A stretch of DNA of 64,000 nucleotides from Phycisphaerales bacterium (GTDB lineage: Bacteria > Planctomycetota > Phycisphaerae > Phycisphaerales > UBA1924). The stretch spans positions 1-64,000 of the forward strand of contig JADLCM010000016.1 in the NCBI GenBank assembly GCA_020847175.1, given 5' to 3'. Shown one piece after another: positions 43,866 to 51,723 of the stretch (the first letter of the stretch is position 1; every line of letters starts with the position of its first letter). The notes beneath the pieces were generated by a model, which had not been told where the DNA came from, did no database searches, and saw only the letters and a list, made by a program, of their open reading frames with translations. The position numbers and the translations under genes were made by a program.

Positions 43866-45410
43866 ATGATCGGAATCACCCAGTTCGACCCATGCAAGGG
43901 TTCATCCCGAGGGGCGCCGGCGCCGGGCCGCCGGGTTCAGGCCGCGCTGGGCGCATCGCTCGCTCTGGCGTTGGGTCTGTCCGGCTGCGCGGGCGCGCCG
44001 CACAAGAAGGACCGCACCCCCTGGGACCGGGCGCTCGACACCTCCGGCGGGCACGAGGCCCGCGTCGCGGCCATCGCCGAGGCCTGGGGAACCGGCCCGA
44101 AGGGGCCCGCAGAATCGCAGCGCCTGAGCGATATCTTCTGGTCGAAGCAATCGCCCCGTGATGTGCGTCTCGGCGTGCTCGACGTGCTGAGCGCCGACCC
44201 CGACGGCCACGACGAACTGCGCGACCTGCTTCGCGGGGCCATTCCCTTTGAGACCGACCCGCCGGTGATGCAGCGGGCGTGCGATCTCGCGGCGCAGCAC
44301 CAGTGGCAGGCCCTGACCACGCCCCTCGTGCGTTCGCTCGCGCGTGTGGTGATGGATGTCGCGGACGAAGCTCGGCCCGAGTTCAAGGCGATCGAAGCGC
44401 TCAATCCCGGAACGAACCTCGTGGCTGTGGCGCTCGCGTGCGCGGGCGAGGCTTCGCGGGCGACGGGCGAGACGCCCCAGGCGCAGCGCATCGCCCGGCG
44501 TCCCATGATGGATGCCTGGACGCTCGCGTCGCGCCATGATGTCATGGGCGACGCCCGGCGTGCGTGGCTGCGGGACCCTGCCAACGCCGATTTTCTCGGC
44601 GGCGCCGCCAAGCGCGTGCTGGACGACTTCGCCATTCTCGCCGCGACGGGTGATGAGTTGCTCTGGATCGAGCAACTCGCCGACCCGGCGTTGGTCGGGG
44701 CCGCGTGGTGGCCGGCGGCTGCCGAGGCGGCACGGGCGGCCGGGGTGCATGATCGGTCTGATGCGCTCGAACTGCGGCACCTCGAAGCGCTGCGCGTGAC
44801 GCACGCCATCGCCCCGGATCGGCTCGCTCGGAGCAAGTCGGAACTCCTGAGTGAACTGGAGTCGCGCCTGCACGGGAGGCAGGTCCGCGTCCGTTCAGGT
44901 GACAGAATCCACACCGACGGCCCCAATCGCGAGCGCCCGCGCGACTGGAGCGACAGGCTGGGGCGGTTTGACCTTCTCGCGGCGCTGGCGATCGACGACC
45001 TGCTCGCCTCGCCCCGCGTGCGTGCCGCCCTGCCGGAGTACATCCGCCTGGACCGCCAGGACGAGACCTGCGAGTACGGGGGCGTGCTGGTGCTCGGCGC
45101 TTCGGGCGCGGGCGAACTGGTGCTCTACCCGCCCCGGCCCGAAGAGCGCGTCGGCGACGCCCAGTTTGTGGCCTCGACCGACATGCTCCGGCAGTGGCCT
45201 CATGCGCTGGCCCACTTTCACTTCCACGCCCAGCCGGGGACGACCACCTCGAAGGCGGGCCCGAGCCGGGGCGACCTCGGCCAGGCCGCGCGCTCGGGGC
45301 GTTCAAGCCTCGTGATGACGACGATTACAGAGGCCGTGGTCAACGTGGACCTGTACCAGCCGGACGGCGCGGTCATCGATCTCGGCGATGTCCGCCTCGG
45401 CGGACCATGA
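43866..45410 (+). CDS. Lipoprotein with a possible JAMM-like metalloprotease domain
   Basis: The 514-residue protein has a lipoprotein signal ending LSGCAG near residue 39. The large middle is helical, HEAT-like in feel. The last 115 residues show a pattern close to JAB1/MPN (JAMM) proteases: E403-Y-G-G-V-L matches the ExxGxL of the first strand, HFH at 452-454 matches the HxH zinc pair, and S467-R-G-D470 matches SxxD. The spacing between the HxH and the serine is about 5 residues longer than normal. If correct, it is a membrane-anchored extracytoplasmic peptidase. This is inference from motif geometry only. Confidence 0.7.
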   Translation: MIGITQFDPCKGSSRGAPAPGRRVQAALGASLALALGLSGCAGAPHKKDRTPWDRALDTSGGHEARVAAIAEAWGTGPKGPAESQRLSDIFWSKQSPRDVRLGVLDVLSADPDGHDELRDLLRGAIPFETDPPVMQRACDLAAQHQWQALTTPLVRSLARVVMDVADEARPEFKAIEALNPGTNLVAVALACAGEASRATGETPQAQRIARRPMMDAWTLASRHDVMGDARRAWLRDPANADFLGGAAKRVLDDFAILAATGDELLWIEQLADPALVGAAWWPAAAEAARAAGVHDRSDALELRHLEALRVTHAIAPDRLARSKSELLSELESRLHGRQVRVRSGDRIHTDGPNRERPRDWSDRLGRFDLLAALAIDDLLASPRVRAALPEYIRLDRQDETCEYGGVLVLGASGAGELVLYPPRPEERVGDAQFVASTDMLRQWPHALAHFHFHAQPGTTTSKAGPSRGDLGQAARSGRSSLVMTTITEAVVNVDLYQPDGAVIDLGDVRLGGP

Positions 45411-45492
45411 GCACCTTCACGATCGTTTGCCGCGGCGGGTGTCCGCTCGTCGTGTCCGCTGCCGAGCCGCCGCCCGCCCGGAGTATCCCGCC

Positions 45493-46935
45493 TTGACTCT
45501 CCTCTGGCTGGTGATCCTGGGAGCGGCCTCCATCGTGCTGCACGACGAACTGGGGGCACTCACGGACCTGGCCCTCACACGCCCGGCGCTGGTTGCCGGG
45601 ATCACGCTGGGGTCGCTGCTCATCGTCTGGCTCGCGGCCTGGGCGCTGATCGCCCGGTGCGGCGCGCACCTCGATCGCAAGGGCTCGTACCGCGCCATCG
45701 TGCGGGCGGATCGCTACGCCGCGTGGGCCCGGGGACTCGGGGCGTGCATCTTCGTGGGGGCCGTGCAGGGCCTGGGATGGCCGAGCGCGGTGCGATCGCT
45801 CGTGGGCAACCCGGTGCTGTTCGACGAAGCGCTGGCGGTCGCGCCGCTCCTGGCGCTCGCGGCAGGCCTGTGGTACGCGATCGAGCCCATCGAGTCACGC
45901 ACGGTGAACGCCTCGATGGTGCGGCGCCTCGACTCGGGGGAGCCGCTCTACCCGCATGCCGGGCGGGTCGCGTTTGTGTGGATGGAGGTGCGCCACGGCA
46001 TCCTCCCATCGCTGATGCCCGCCCTTCTGCTCATCGGCTGGACCGAACTTCTGGACAGGGCCGGCGCCGCGGGCCCCGCGCCGGTGCGAGATTGGCTTGC
46101 GACACCCGCCGTGGACGGGGCTGTTCGGTTCGCGGGCGCGGCGGCGATCCTCCTGCTCGTCCCGGTGCTCCAGCGCCGCATCCTCCCCACCACGCCGTTC
46201 GGCCCGGGCCCGCTCCGGGATGCCGTGCGGGACTTGGCGGCACGACACGGCCCGGCGATGCATCACCTTCTCATCTGGCGCACGGGCGGACGTGTGGCGG
46301 GGGCCTGCGTCATCGGACTGCTGCCCCGCGTGCGGGCAATCGTCATCTCTGATGTGCTGCTCGAAAGCCTCTCGGTCCGCGAGATCGAGGCCGTGGCCGC
46401 CCACGAGTACGGGCATGTGCGCCACCGGCACATCCTCTGGTGGTCCGTTGCGCTCATCGCCATCGTGCAGTGGGTGCGTCTCGCGGTCGGAGGCGCGGCG
46501 GCGATATCGGGCACGAACGCGGATGAGTCGTGGGGCGTCGTGCCTGCGAGCGTGCTCGCGATTGGGGCCGGACTGCTCGCGTTCGGATGGGTTTCGCGCC
46601 GCTTCGAGTGGCAGGCGGACGCCTTCGCCGCCCAGCACCTGTCAGGGCACGCGACTCGGGCCGGCGCGGCGGACGCACAGCAGCGACCGGCGCACGTGCT
46701 GCCGGAGGCCACGCGGGCGATGTCCGGCGCGTTGCGCGAGGTCGCCCGCCTCAATGGCACGCCGACATCCGTCTTCGGATGGCGCCACGGATCGGTCGAT
46801 CGCCGGACAGCGAACCTGGAGAAGTTGAACGGGCTTCCGGTCGACGCACTGCCCATCGATCGGACGGTGCGCTTCATCAAGGCGGCGTCGGTTGTGCTGC
46901 TTGTGCTCGGCCTGGCGGTCCGGTCTGCGGGGTGA
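45493..46935 (+). CDS. M48-family membrane metallopeptidase
   Basis: The protein has several membrane segments at the N-terminus (TLLWLVILGAASIVLH, VAGITLGSLLIVWLAAWALI) and others before and after the zinc site. The catalytic motif is VAAHEYGHVRHRH, the HExxH of M48 (HtpX/Ste24-like) peptidases, and FEWQADAFAAQHL supplies the third-ligand glutamate region. It should degrade membrane or misfolded proteins. The start is taken as the TTG at 45493 with GGAG upstream; an ATG at 45388 would overlap the previous gene by 23 bases. 480 aa. Confidence 0.85.
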   Translation: MTLLWLVILGAASIVLHDELGALTDLALTRPALVAGITLGSLLIVWLAAWALIARCGAHLDRKGSYRAIVRADRYAAWARGLGACIFVGAVQGLGWPSAVRSLVGNPVLFDEALAVAPLLALAAGLWYAIEPIESRTVNASMVRRLDSGEPLYPHAGRVAFVWMEVRHGILPSLMPALLLIGWTELLDRAGAAGPAPVRDWLATPAVDGAVRFAGAAAILLLVPVLQRRILPTTPFGPGPLRDAVRDLAARHGPAMHHLLIWRTGGRVAGACVIGLLPRVRAIVISDVLLESLSVREIEAVAAHEYGHVRHRHILWWSVALIAIVQWVRLAVGGAAAISGTNADESWGVVPASVLAIGAGLLAFGWVSRRFEWQADAFAAQHLSGHATRAGAADAQQRPAHVLPEATRAMSGALREVARLNGTPTSVFGWRHGSVDRRTANLEKLNGLPVDALPIDRTVRFIKAASVVLLVLGLAVRSAG

Positions 46936-46968
46936 CCCGGCGCGGGAACGTGCCGTGGGCCGGGGGCC

Positions 46969-47229
46969 TCATCGACAGCTCACCTCGAAGAACCGCTGGG
47001 CGGTGCCGCCGGGCCCGACGCGGAATCGAACCGGCTTAGCGCACACGGGGCAGCGGGCGACGTATCCCGAGCCATCCACGCTGCGAAAAGTCTTGACGTA
47101 TCGGTTGGCGCACCGGAAGTACACCCCCAGGTAGGGGCGCAGGGCGTCGTGGTCCCCCACCGTGGTGTCGAGGCCCGCAGGCGAACTGCCGGGCGCACCA
47201 CCCCGGGTGTGGTAGGATTCACTCGGCAT
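46969..47229 (-). CDS. Small zinc-ribbon protein
   Basis: The 86-residue protein contains YFRCANRYVKTF and VARCPVCAKPVRFRV. One Cys in the first segment and a CPxC in the second are consistent with a partial zinc ribbon. Such small proteins occur widely in planctomycetes. The ATG at 47229 faces the plus-strand leader ORF at 47228. No ribosome site is seen. Function unknown. Confidence 0.6.
   Translation of the reverse strand: MPSESYHTRGGAPGSSPAGLDTTVGDHDALRPYLGVYFRCANRYVKTFRSVDGSGYVARCPVCAKPVRFRVGPGGTAQRFFEVSCR
47213..47218 (+). promoter_or_regulatory. Candidate -10 box upstream of the lpxI leader ORF
   Basis: TAGGAT is followed by nine bases and the ATG at 47228. It lies inside the zinc-ribbon coding region of the opposite strand. 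Confidence 0.35.
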
Positions 47230-47323
47230 GGCACGCCTATCGACCACCACGAAGCGACCACTTCAGTGCTCCGCCGCCGGCCGGGACGCGCAGGGCACGC
47301 TTCTCGGGAACGCGACGCCTTGA
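47228..47323 (+). CDS. Possible 31-codon leader ORF of lpxI
   Basis: The frame starts at the ATG at 47228, encodes a basic, Thr-rich 31-residue peptide and stops at TGA 47321-47323. The stop overlaps the TTG that begins lpxI (TTGA), the same type of coupling seen at three other gene junctions here. It is too short to judge by composition. Confidence 0.4.
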   Translation: MARLSTTTKRPLQCSAAGRDAQGTLLGNATP

Positions 47324-48201
47324 TCTCGCCCCTGACCATCCTGCCCGACCCCCCCAAGCCCCCCACGCCGGTGGGCCTGATTGCCGGCGGCGGGCGGCTG
47401 CCGATCATCGTGGCGGAGGGCCTGCGGGCCAAGGGCCACCCGGTCCACGCGGTGGGCCTCGACGGGCAGTATGACCCCGCCCTCCCCTCGCTGTGCGACA
47501 CCTTTCGATCGGTGGGGTTGCTTCGCGTCGGATCGTGGGCGCGGGCGCTGCGACGGCGCGAGGTGCGGCACGCGATCATGGTGGGCAAGGTGGATAAGGC
47601 CCGGCTCATGCACGACCCGCTCCGGCTCGTGCGCAACCTGCCCGACCTGCGCACGCTGCGGGCCTGGTTCCGGGTGCGCCACGACCGGCGCTCGCATGCG
47701 GTGCTCTCCGCCCTGGCCGAGGAGCTTGACCACTGGGGCGTGAGCCTGATGGACTCCACGGCCCCCATCCGTGACCAGCTCGCCCACGCGGGCGTGATGA
47801 CCCGAACCAAGCCCACGGCGCAGCAGCGCGCCGATGTCGAGTTCGTCTGGCCCCTCCTGAGCGAACTGCTCCGCCTCGACATCGGACAGTCGATCGCCGT
47901 CCGCGACCGCGACACCATCAGCGTGGAGGCCGTGGAGGGCACCGACGCGATGATCGAGCGCACCGGGAGGCTCTGCCGCGCCCGGGGCTGGTCGCTGTGC
48001 AAGGGCTCGCGGGCCGGGCACGACCGGCGCTCCGACGTTCCGACCATCGGAGAACAGACCATCCGCACGCTGCACGGATGCGGCGGGCGATGCCTTGCGC
48101 TCGCCGCCGACGATGTCATCATGATCGACAAGGCCCGGGTGATCGAACTGGCGGACAGTCTCGGCATCGCCGTCATGGGTGTGCCGATCGCGCAGGGGTG
48201 A
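47320..48201 (+). CDS. lpxI: UDP-2,3-diacylglucosamine pyrophosphatase LpxI
   Basis: LpxI hydrolyses UDP-2,3-diacylglucosamine to lipid X and UMP in lipid A synthesis; it replaces LpxH in several phyla. The 293-residue protein has the N-terminal Gly-rich strand VGLIAGGGRLPIIVAEGLRA, RSVGLLRVGSW, AIMVGKVDK and the C-terminal metal-site region GQSIAVRDRDTISVEAVEGT with ADDVIMIDKARVIELADSLG. The start is uncertain: TTG at 47320 (chosen, coupled to the leader ORF) or GTG at 47266. It implies LPS-like outer-membrane lipid in this organism. Confidence 0.88.
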   Translation: MISPLTILPDPPKPPTPVGLIAGGGRLPIIVAEGLRAKGHPVHAVGLDGQYDPALPSLCDTFRSVGLLRVGSWARALRRREVRHAIMVGKVDKARLMHDPLRLVRNLPDLRTLRAWFRVRHDRRSHAVLSALAEELDHWGVSLMDSTAPIRDQLAHAGVMTRTKPTAQQRADVEFVWPLLSELLRLDIGQSIAVRDRDTISVEAVEGTDAMIERTGRLCRARGWSLCKGSRAGHDRRSDVPTIGEQTIRTLHGCGGRCLALAADDVIMIDKARVIELADSLGIAVMGVPIAQG

Positions 48202-48209
48202 AGGCGGCC

Positions 48210-48854
48210 ATGCGACCTGAATCCGGCGGGCCAGCGCACACTCCGGAACCGCCGTGGGTCTCCCGCGGCGCGGAAAAACTCCGCGCGGCGCTCGACGCAT
48301 TTGCGATGGACGTCCGCGGGCTCATTGTCGCCGACCTCGGGTGTTCGACGGGCGGATTCACCGATTGCCTGCTCCGGGCGGGGGCGAGCCGGGTCTGCGC
48401 CGTGGATACCGCGTACGGCCAGTTTGCATGGCGTCTGCGTCACGACCCGCGGGTGACGCTCCTGGAGCGCACCAACGCGCTGCACGTCGCGCCCCCCGAG
48501 TTGGTGGACCTCGTGGTCATCGACCTGGGCTGGACACGTCAGCGCCTCGCTTTGCCCGCGGCCGGGCGCTGGCTGCGACCCGGCGGAGACGGGCGCATCA
48601 TCACGCTCGTCAAGCCGCACTACGAGATCGACAAGGCCGAACTCAAGCGCCTGGGGCACCGGGGTGTTCTCCCTGAACCGGTCTCACAGGCGGTCTTTCA
48701 GCGCACGCTCGACGAGGTGCCCAGCCTCGGCTTCGCCGTGCTGGGGTCGATTCCTTCGCCCATCCGGGGCAACTCGGGCAACGCCGAATGGCTTGCCCTG
48801 CTCGCGGCGCAGGCCCCGGGGGTGCCGCCGAACCTCTCGCACGGGCTACCCTGA
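48210..48854 (+). CDS. TlyA-like rRNA 2'-O-methyltransferase without an S4 domain
   Basis: The 214-residue protein matches the FtsJ-like part of TlyA haemolysin/rRNA cytidine methyltransferases: SRGAEKLRAALDAFAMDVRG, the SAM motif ADLGCSTGGFTDCLL, VCAVDTAYGQFAWRLRHDPR, LERTNALH and ITLVKPHYEI with the catalytic lysine. The S4 RNA-binding domain that normally precedes it is absent, so it is shorter than the usual 250-270 aa. The start at 48210 follows GGGGTGAAGG and lies 8 bp after the lpxI stop; the pair is probably an operon. Confidence 0.87.
   Translation: MRPESGGPAHTPEPPWVSRGAEKLRAALDAFAMDVRGLIVADLGCSTGGFTDCLLRAGASRVCAVDTAYGQFAWRLRHDPRVTLLERTNALHVAPPELVDLVVIDLGWTRQRLALPAAGRWLRPGGDGRIITLVKPHYEIDKAELKRLGHRGVLPEPVSQAVFQRTLDEVPSLGFAVLGSIPSPIRGNSGNAEWLALLAAQAPGVPPNLSHGLP
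48847..48852 (+). promoter_or_regulatory. Candidate -10 box (leaderless ATG)
   Basis: TACCCT is followed by six bases and the ATG at 48859. It overlaps the end of the previous gene. Confidence 0.35.
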
Positions 48855-48858
48855 AGTC

Positions 48859-49389
48859 ATGCGGCGGGTCACCATCATCACGACGGGCGGAACCATCGAG
48901 AAGACGTATGACGACCGCACCGGGTCGCTCGCCAACCGCGCCAGCATCCTGCCCCGCATGTTGCGGCGCCTGCGGCTCGAAGGAACCTCGGTGAGCCTCG
49001 TCGAACTGATGAGCAAGGACTCACTCGTGATGACCGACCAGGACCGCGCCCGCATCGTGGAGACCGTTCGGGCCTGCGGCGGTGATTCGACCTCGGGGGG
49101 CGATGACCAACTGACCGGCGGCATCGTCATCACCCACGGCACCGACACGCTCTGTGTGACGGGCGAATGCCTGCACAGGGCGTTCCCGTCGCCTCGCGTG
49201 CCGATCGTGCTCACCGGGGCGATGCGCCCCTACGAGATGGTGCGGTCCGACGCCCTGCAGAACCTGACCGAGGCGCTCTTCGCGACCGCGACGCTGCCCC
49301 CGGGCGTCTACGCGGTCGCCCACGGTTCGGCCCTGCGATTTCCCGGGTTGGCCAAGGATCGCGAGCGCGGCACGTTCGTGCGAACGTGA
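48859..49389 (+). CDS. Short asparaginase-like protein (N-terminal domain only)
   Basis: The 176-residue protein matches the N-terminal half of bacterial L-asparaginases: TIITTGGTIEKTYD with the nucleophilic threonine, IVITHGTDTLCVTGECL with the second Thr/Asp pair, and VLTGAMRPYEMVRSDALQNL. The C-terminal domain that completes full-length enzymes (about 330 aa) is absent, and the gene ends normally without a frameshift. Short asparaginase-domain proteins are known; activity is unproven. It follows the methyltransferase gene by 4 bp. Confidence 0.85.
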   Translation: MRRVTIITTGGTIEKTYDDRTGSLANRASILPRMLRRLRLEGTSVSLVELMSKDSLVMTDQDRARIVETVRACGGDSTSGGDDQLTGGIVITHGTDTLCVTGECLHRAFPSPRVPIVLTGAMRPYEMVRSDALQNLTEALFATATLPPGVYAVAHGSALRFPGLAKDRERGTFVRT

Positions 49390-49440
49390 TCGGCGCGGGC
49401 CGAGGCTCCGCGGAACATTGACTCGTTTCTCGGAGCGCGA

Positions 49441-49468
49441 AACGGGCGAGGCCCTTGCCCCGCCCGTT
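49441..49468 (+). terminator. Hairpin terminator
   Basis: AACGGGCG and CGCCCGTT form an 8-bp stem, extended inside by GGC/GCC. It lies 50 bp after the asparaginase-like gene and 120 bp before the end of the convergent PEP-CTERM gene. Confidence 0.6.
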
Positions 49469-49591
49469 GCGCAACCTTATCTATCGGGGCATTGAGAATC
49501 GGCCCGGCCGGGGACGCCTCGAATCGCCGGCCCCAGCCCCTGGACCGCGGGTGTCCCGGCGCCTCGGGATTGAACCCGGATCGACCCTGCT

Positions 49592-50317
49592 CTACCCGCG
49601 CCGACGGCGCGACACCATGACCAACCCAGCCCCCAGCACCGCGAACCCCGCCGGGGCGGGAGTGGGCGTGCCCAGGTGCTCCTCGAGGAAGAGCGAGGCG
49701 TGATGGAGGCGCGTGACCATGTCATTGCCGTCCGGCGACAAGAGAATGTGCACCGGGTCGCTTGACGCGACTCCGGGAGCAGTGGTCGAGAGTTCGACCT
49801 GAATCACATAGATCACCGCGGAGGGCAGCAAGCCGATCGAGTAGAGCGGGTCGATATCGAAGAACCCGCCCGGAGGCAGTTCAGTCACGAGCGGAAACGT
49901 CCCGAGCGTATCGGTGTTGACCGTGTGCCCCTGGAACGCGATGGAGATGGTCTCACCCGGGCCGAGCGGCTCAAGCACGGGCATCGTGTCGTGGTCGGGT
50001 TCGAGGGGAGGATTCACCCACTTCGATGCGCCGAGCACGCGGGCATAGACATCCTGCCCGCCGAGCCGTGAAGTGTCCAGGAAGTCAAACCCGGGCAGCG
50101 TACCGACCGCGCGAGACTCGTCGGGCACGTTCAGCCAGTGTCCGTGCATCGAGTTCCAGTACTTCCGCACCAGGCCGTTGCCATCATCCTCGCCCGAGGT
50201 GATGTACCCCTGCGCCACGAGTTTGTCCTGAACGACCTTGACCTCAAAGCGCCGTCCCGGGTGAGCCGTGGCGATGCCGACCAGCCCACACACCGTCAGT
50301 ATGGAAATCACGCGCAT
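49592..50317 (-). CDS. Secreted protein with a PEP-CTERM-type tail
   Basis: The 241-residue protein has a signal peptide (MRVISILTVCGLVGIATAH). Its C-terminus, TPAPAGFAVLGAGLVMVSRRRRG, fits the PEP-CTERM pattern of a proline-containing motif, a hydrophobic stretch and basic residues. The middle is a beta-rich domain with no family I can name (HGHWLNVPDESRAVGTLPGF). It should be surface-anchored by an exosortase. AGGGGGT stands upstream of the ATG at 50317. Confidence 0.78.
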   Translation of the reverse strand: MRVISILTVCGLVGIATAHPGRRFEVKVVQDKLVAQGYITSGEDDGNGLVRKYWNSMHGHWLNVPDESRAVGTLPGFDFLDTSRLGGQDVYARVLGASKWVNPPLEPDHDTMPVLEPLGPGETISIAFQGHTVNTDTLGTFPLVTELPPGGFFDIDPLYSIGLLPSAVIYVIQVELSTTAPGVASSDPVHILLSPDGNDMVTRLHHASLFLEEHLGTPTPAPAGFAVLGAGLVMVSRRRRG

Positions 50318-50442
50318 CGTGGAAACCCCCTGAAATGACAGAACCAAGGCCCGGGAGAGCCTCCTCGTCGGGTCTTCTTATCCAGAGTGACCCAAGGCGG
50401 CGTCGTCGGCCACCCCGTCCGCAAGGTTTCCCGTCCGGGGCC

Positions 50443-50448
50443 TACAAA
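50443..50448 (+). promoter_or_regulatory. -10 box giving a leaderless start
   Basis: TACAAA is followed by TCTCC and the ATG at 50454. Confidence 0.4.
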
Positions 50449-50453
50449 TCTCC

Positions 50454-51608
50454 ATGACCGTCTCCTGGTGGCGCCGCGACCCACACCCGGCGATTATCCG
50501 AACGGATGTGCTGATCGTCGGGGCGGGCGTCGCCGGCCTCTGCTGCGCCCGAGAGGTGCTCGCACGCGGAGGTGCCTGCCTGGTCTTGGAGCGCGAGCGG
50601 GTCGGATCGGGGGCGAGCACCCGAAACGCGGGATTCCTCATGCGCGGGGCCGCAGACAACTACGCCGCTGCGGTGCGCGACCATGGGCGGGAGAGGGCGC
50701 AGCTTCTCTGGCGCTGGACGGAGGAGAACCTGGCGCTGCTGCGGGCCGACGGGATCGAAGCCCTGCCTTCGTACTCGGCCCGGCCGAGTTGCCTGCTCTC
50801 CCTCTCCCCCGAGGAGGAGACCGAGGTCCGGGCGTCGCACGAACTGCTTGCACGCGACGGCTTCGATTCGCGGTGGGTCGAGCGCGGCAGCGATGATGCG
50901 TGGCGGACCGCCCGCGCAGGGCTAGTCAACCCCCACGACGCCGTCGTCAACCCGGTGCACCTTCTCGGGTTGCTGCGCGCCCCGCTCGGGGATCGCATCA
51001 TCGAAGGCGCGGAAGTATGTGCGATGGAGCGTGAGGGGACTGAGATCGTGCTGAGGACAGCGCACGCACGTTTCGCGGCGCCGCGCGTGATCTTCTGCAC
51101 GAACGCCTACACCGATACGGCCCTTCCGGCGTTGCGGGGGTACGTCGCTCCGCGACGCGGGCAGATGCTCGCCCTCCTCGCCCCCGGCCTTCGGCTGGAG
51201 ATGGCCTACTACGCAAACCACGGATCGGAGTATTTTCGCGCCGCCGGCGACGGCGTCGTCGTCGTGGGCGGATGCCGCACCTATCACGCCGACGTTGAGG
51301 CGGCAAGCGAAGACCGCACCACCAGCCTGGTGCAGCACGCCATCGAAGCATTCGCGACGTCGCTCTTCGGGCGGACATTCCCGGTCGTCGCGCGCTGGGC
51401 GGGCATCATGGGCTTTTCGCCCGATGGCCTGCCGCTGGTGGGTGCGGTACCCGGCGAGCCGGGCGTGTTCTTCTGCGGCGGATTCACCGGGCACGGCATG
51501 TCGTTGGCGCGGCGATGCGCGAAGGCGGCGGTCGCGGAAGCGCTCGATGGCACGCCATCGCCGTTCGGCCTGAGCCGCGCTGTTGCGGCGAGGCACCGGG
51601 AGTCGTGA
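50454..51608 (+). CDS. FAD-dependent oxidoreductase (DAO/glycine oxidase-like)
   Basis: The 384-residue protein begins with the dinucleotide fold VLIVGAGVAGLCCAREVLAR and continues with ERVGSGASTRNAGFLM, the second FAD motif of D-amino-acid and sarcosine-oxidase families. VIFCTNAYTD and the C-terminal WAGIMGFSPDGLPLVG with GVFFCGGFTGHGMSLA complete the FAD site. The substrate is unknown; gamma-glutamylputrescine, glycine or a sarcosine-like amine is possible. It is cytoplasmic. No partner gene adjoins. Confidence 0.9.
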   Translation: MTVSWWRRDPHPAIIRTDVLIVGAGVAGLCCAREVLARGGACLVLERERVGSGASTRNAGFLMRGAADNYAAAVRDHGRERAQLLWRWTEENLALLRADGIEALPSYSARPSCLLSLSPEEETEVRASHELLARDGFDSRWVERGSDDAWRTARAGLVNPHDAVVNPVHLLGLLRAPLGDRIIEGAEVCAMEREGTEIVLRTAHARFAAPRVIFCTNAYTDTALPALRGYVAPRRGQMLALLAPGLRLEMAYYANHGSEYFRAAGDGVVVVGGCRTYHADVEAASEDRTTSLVQHAIEAFATSLFGRTFPVVARWAGIMGFSPDGLPLVGAVPGEPGVFFCGGFTGHGMSLARRCAKAAVAEALDGTPSPFGLSRAVAARHRES

Positions 51609-51651
51609 ATGCCGGCGACTCGGGCGAGATTCGTCTGCGATTGAGTCGGAC

Positions 51652-51686
51652 AAAAAAACGCCCGGGGGCGCGAGGCCCCCGGGCGT
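51652..51686 (-). terminator. Rho-independent terminator of the dockerin-repeat gene
   Basis: On the minus strand ACGCCCGGGGGC pairs with GCCCCCGGGCGT and is followed by seven T. This is the clearest intrinsic terminator in the window. It also lies 44 bp after the oxidoreductase stop and can act there as a stem. Confidence 0.85.
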
Positions 51687-51723
51687 CGAAGTGGTCAACC
51701 GACTCTGTCGGACGCAACCCAAC

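Noticed and set aside
46980..48659. Minus-strand frame over lpxI and the methyltransferase
   Set aside because: Arg/Ser-rich shadow; both plus-strand genes carry family motifs.
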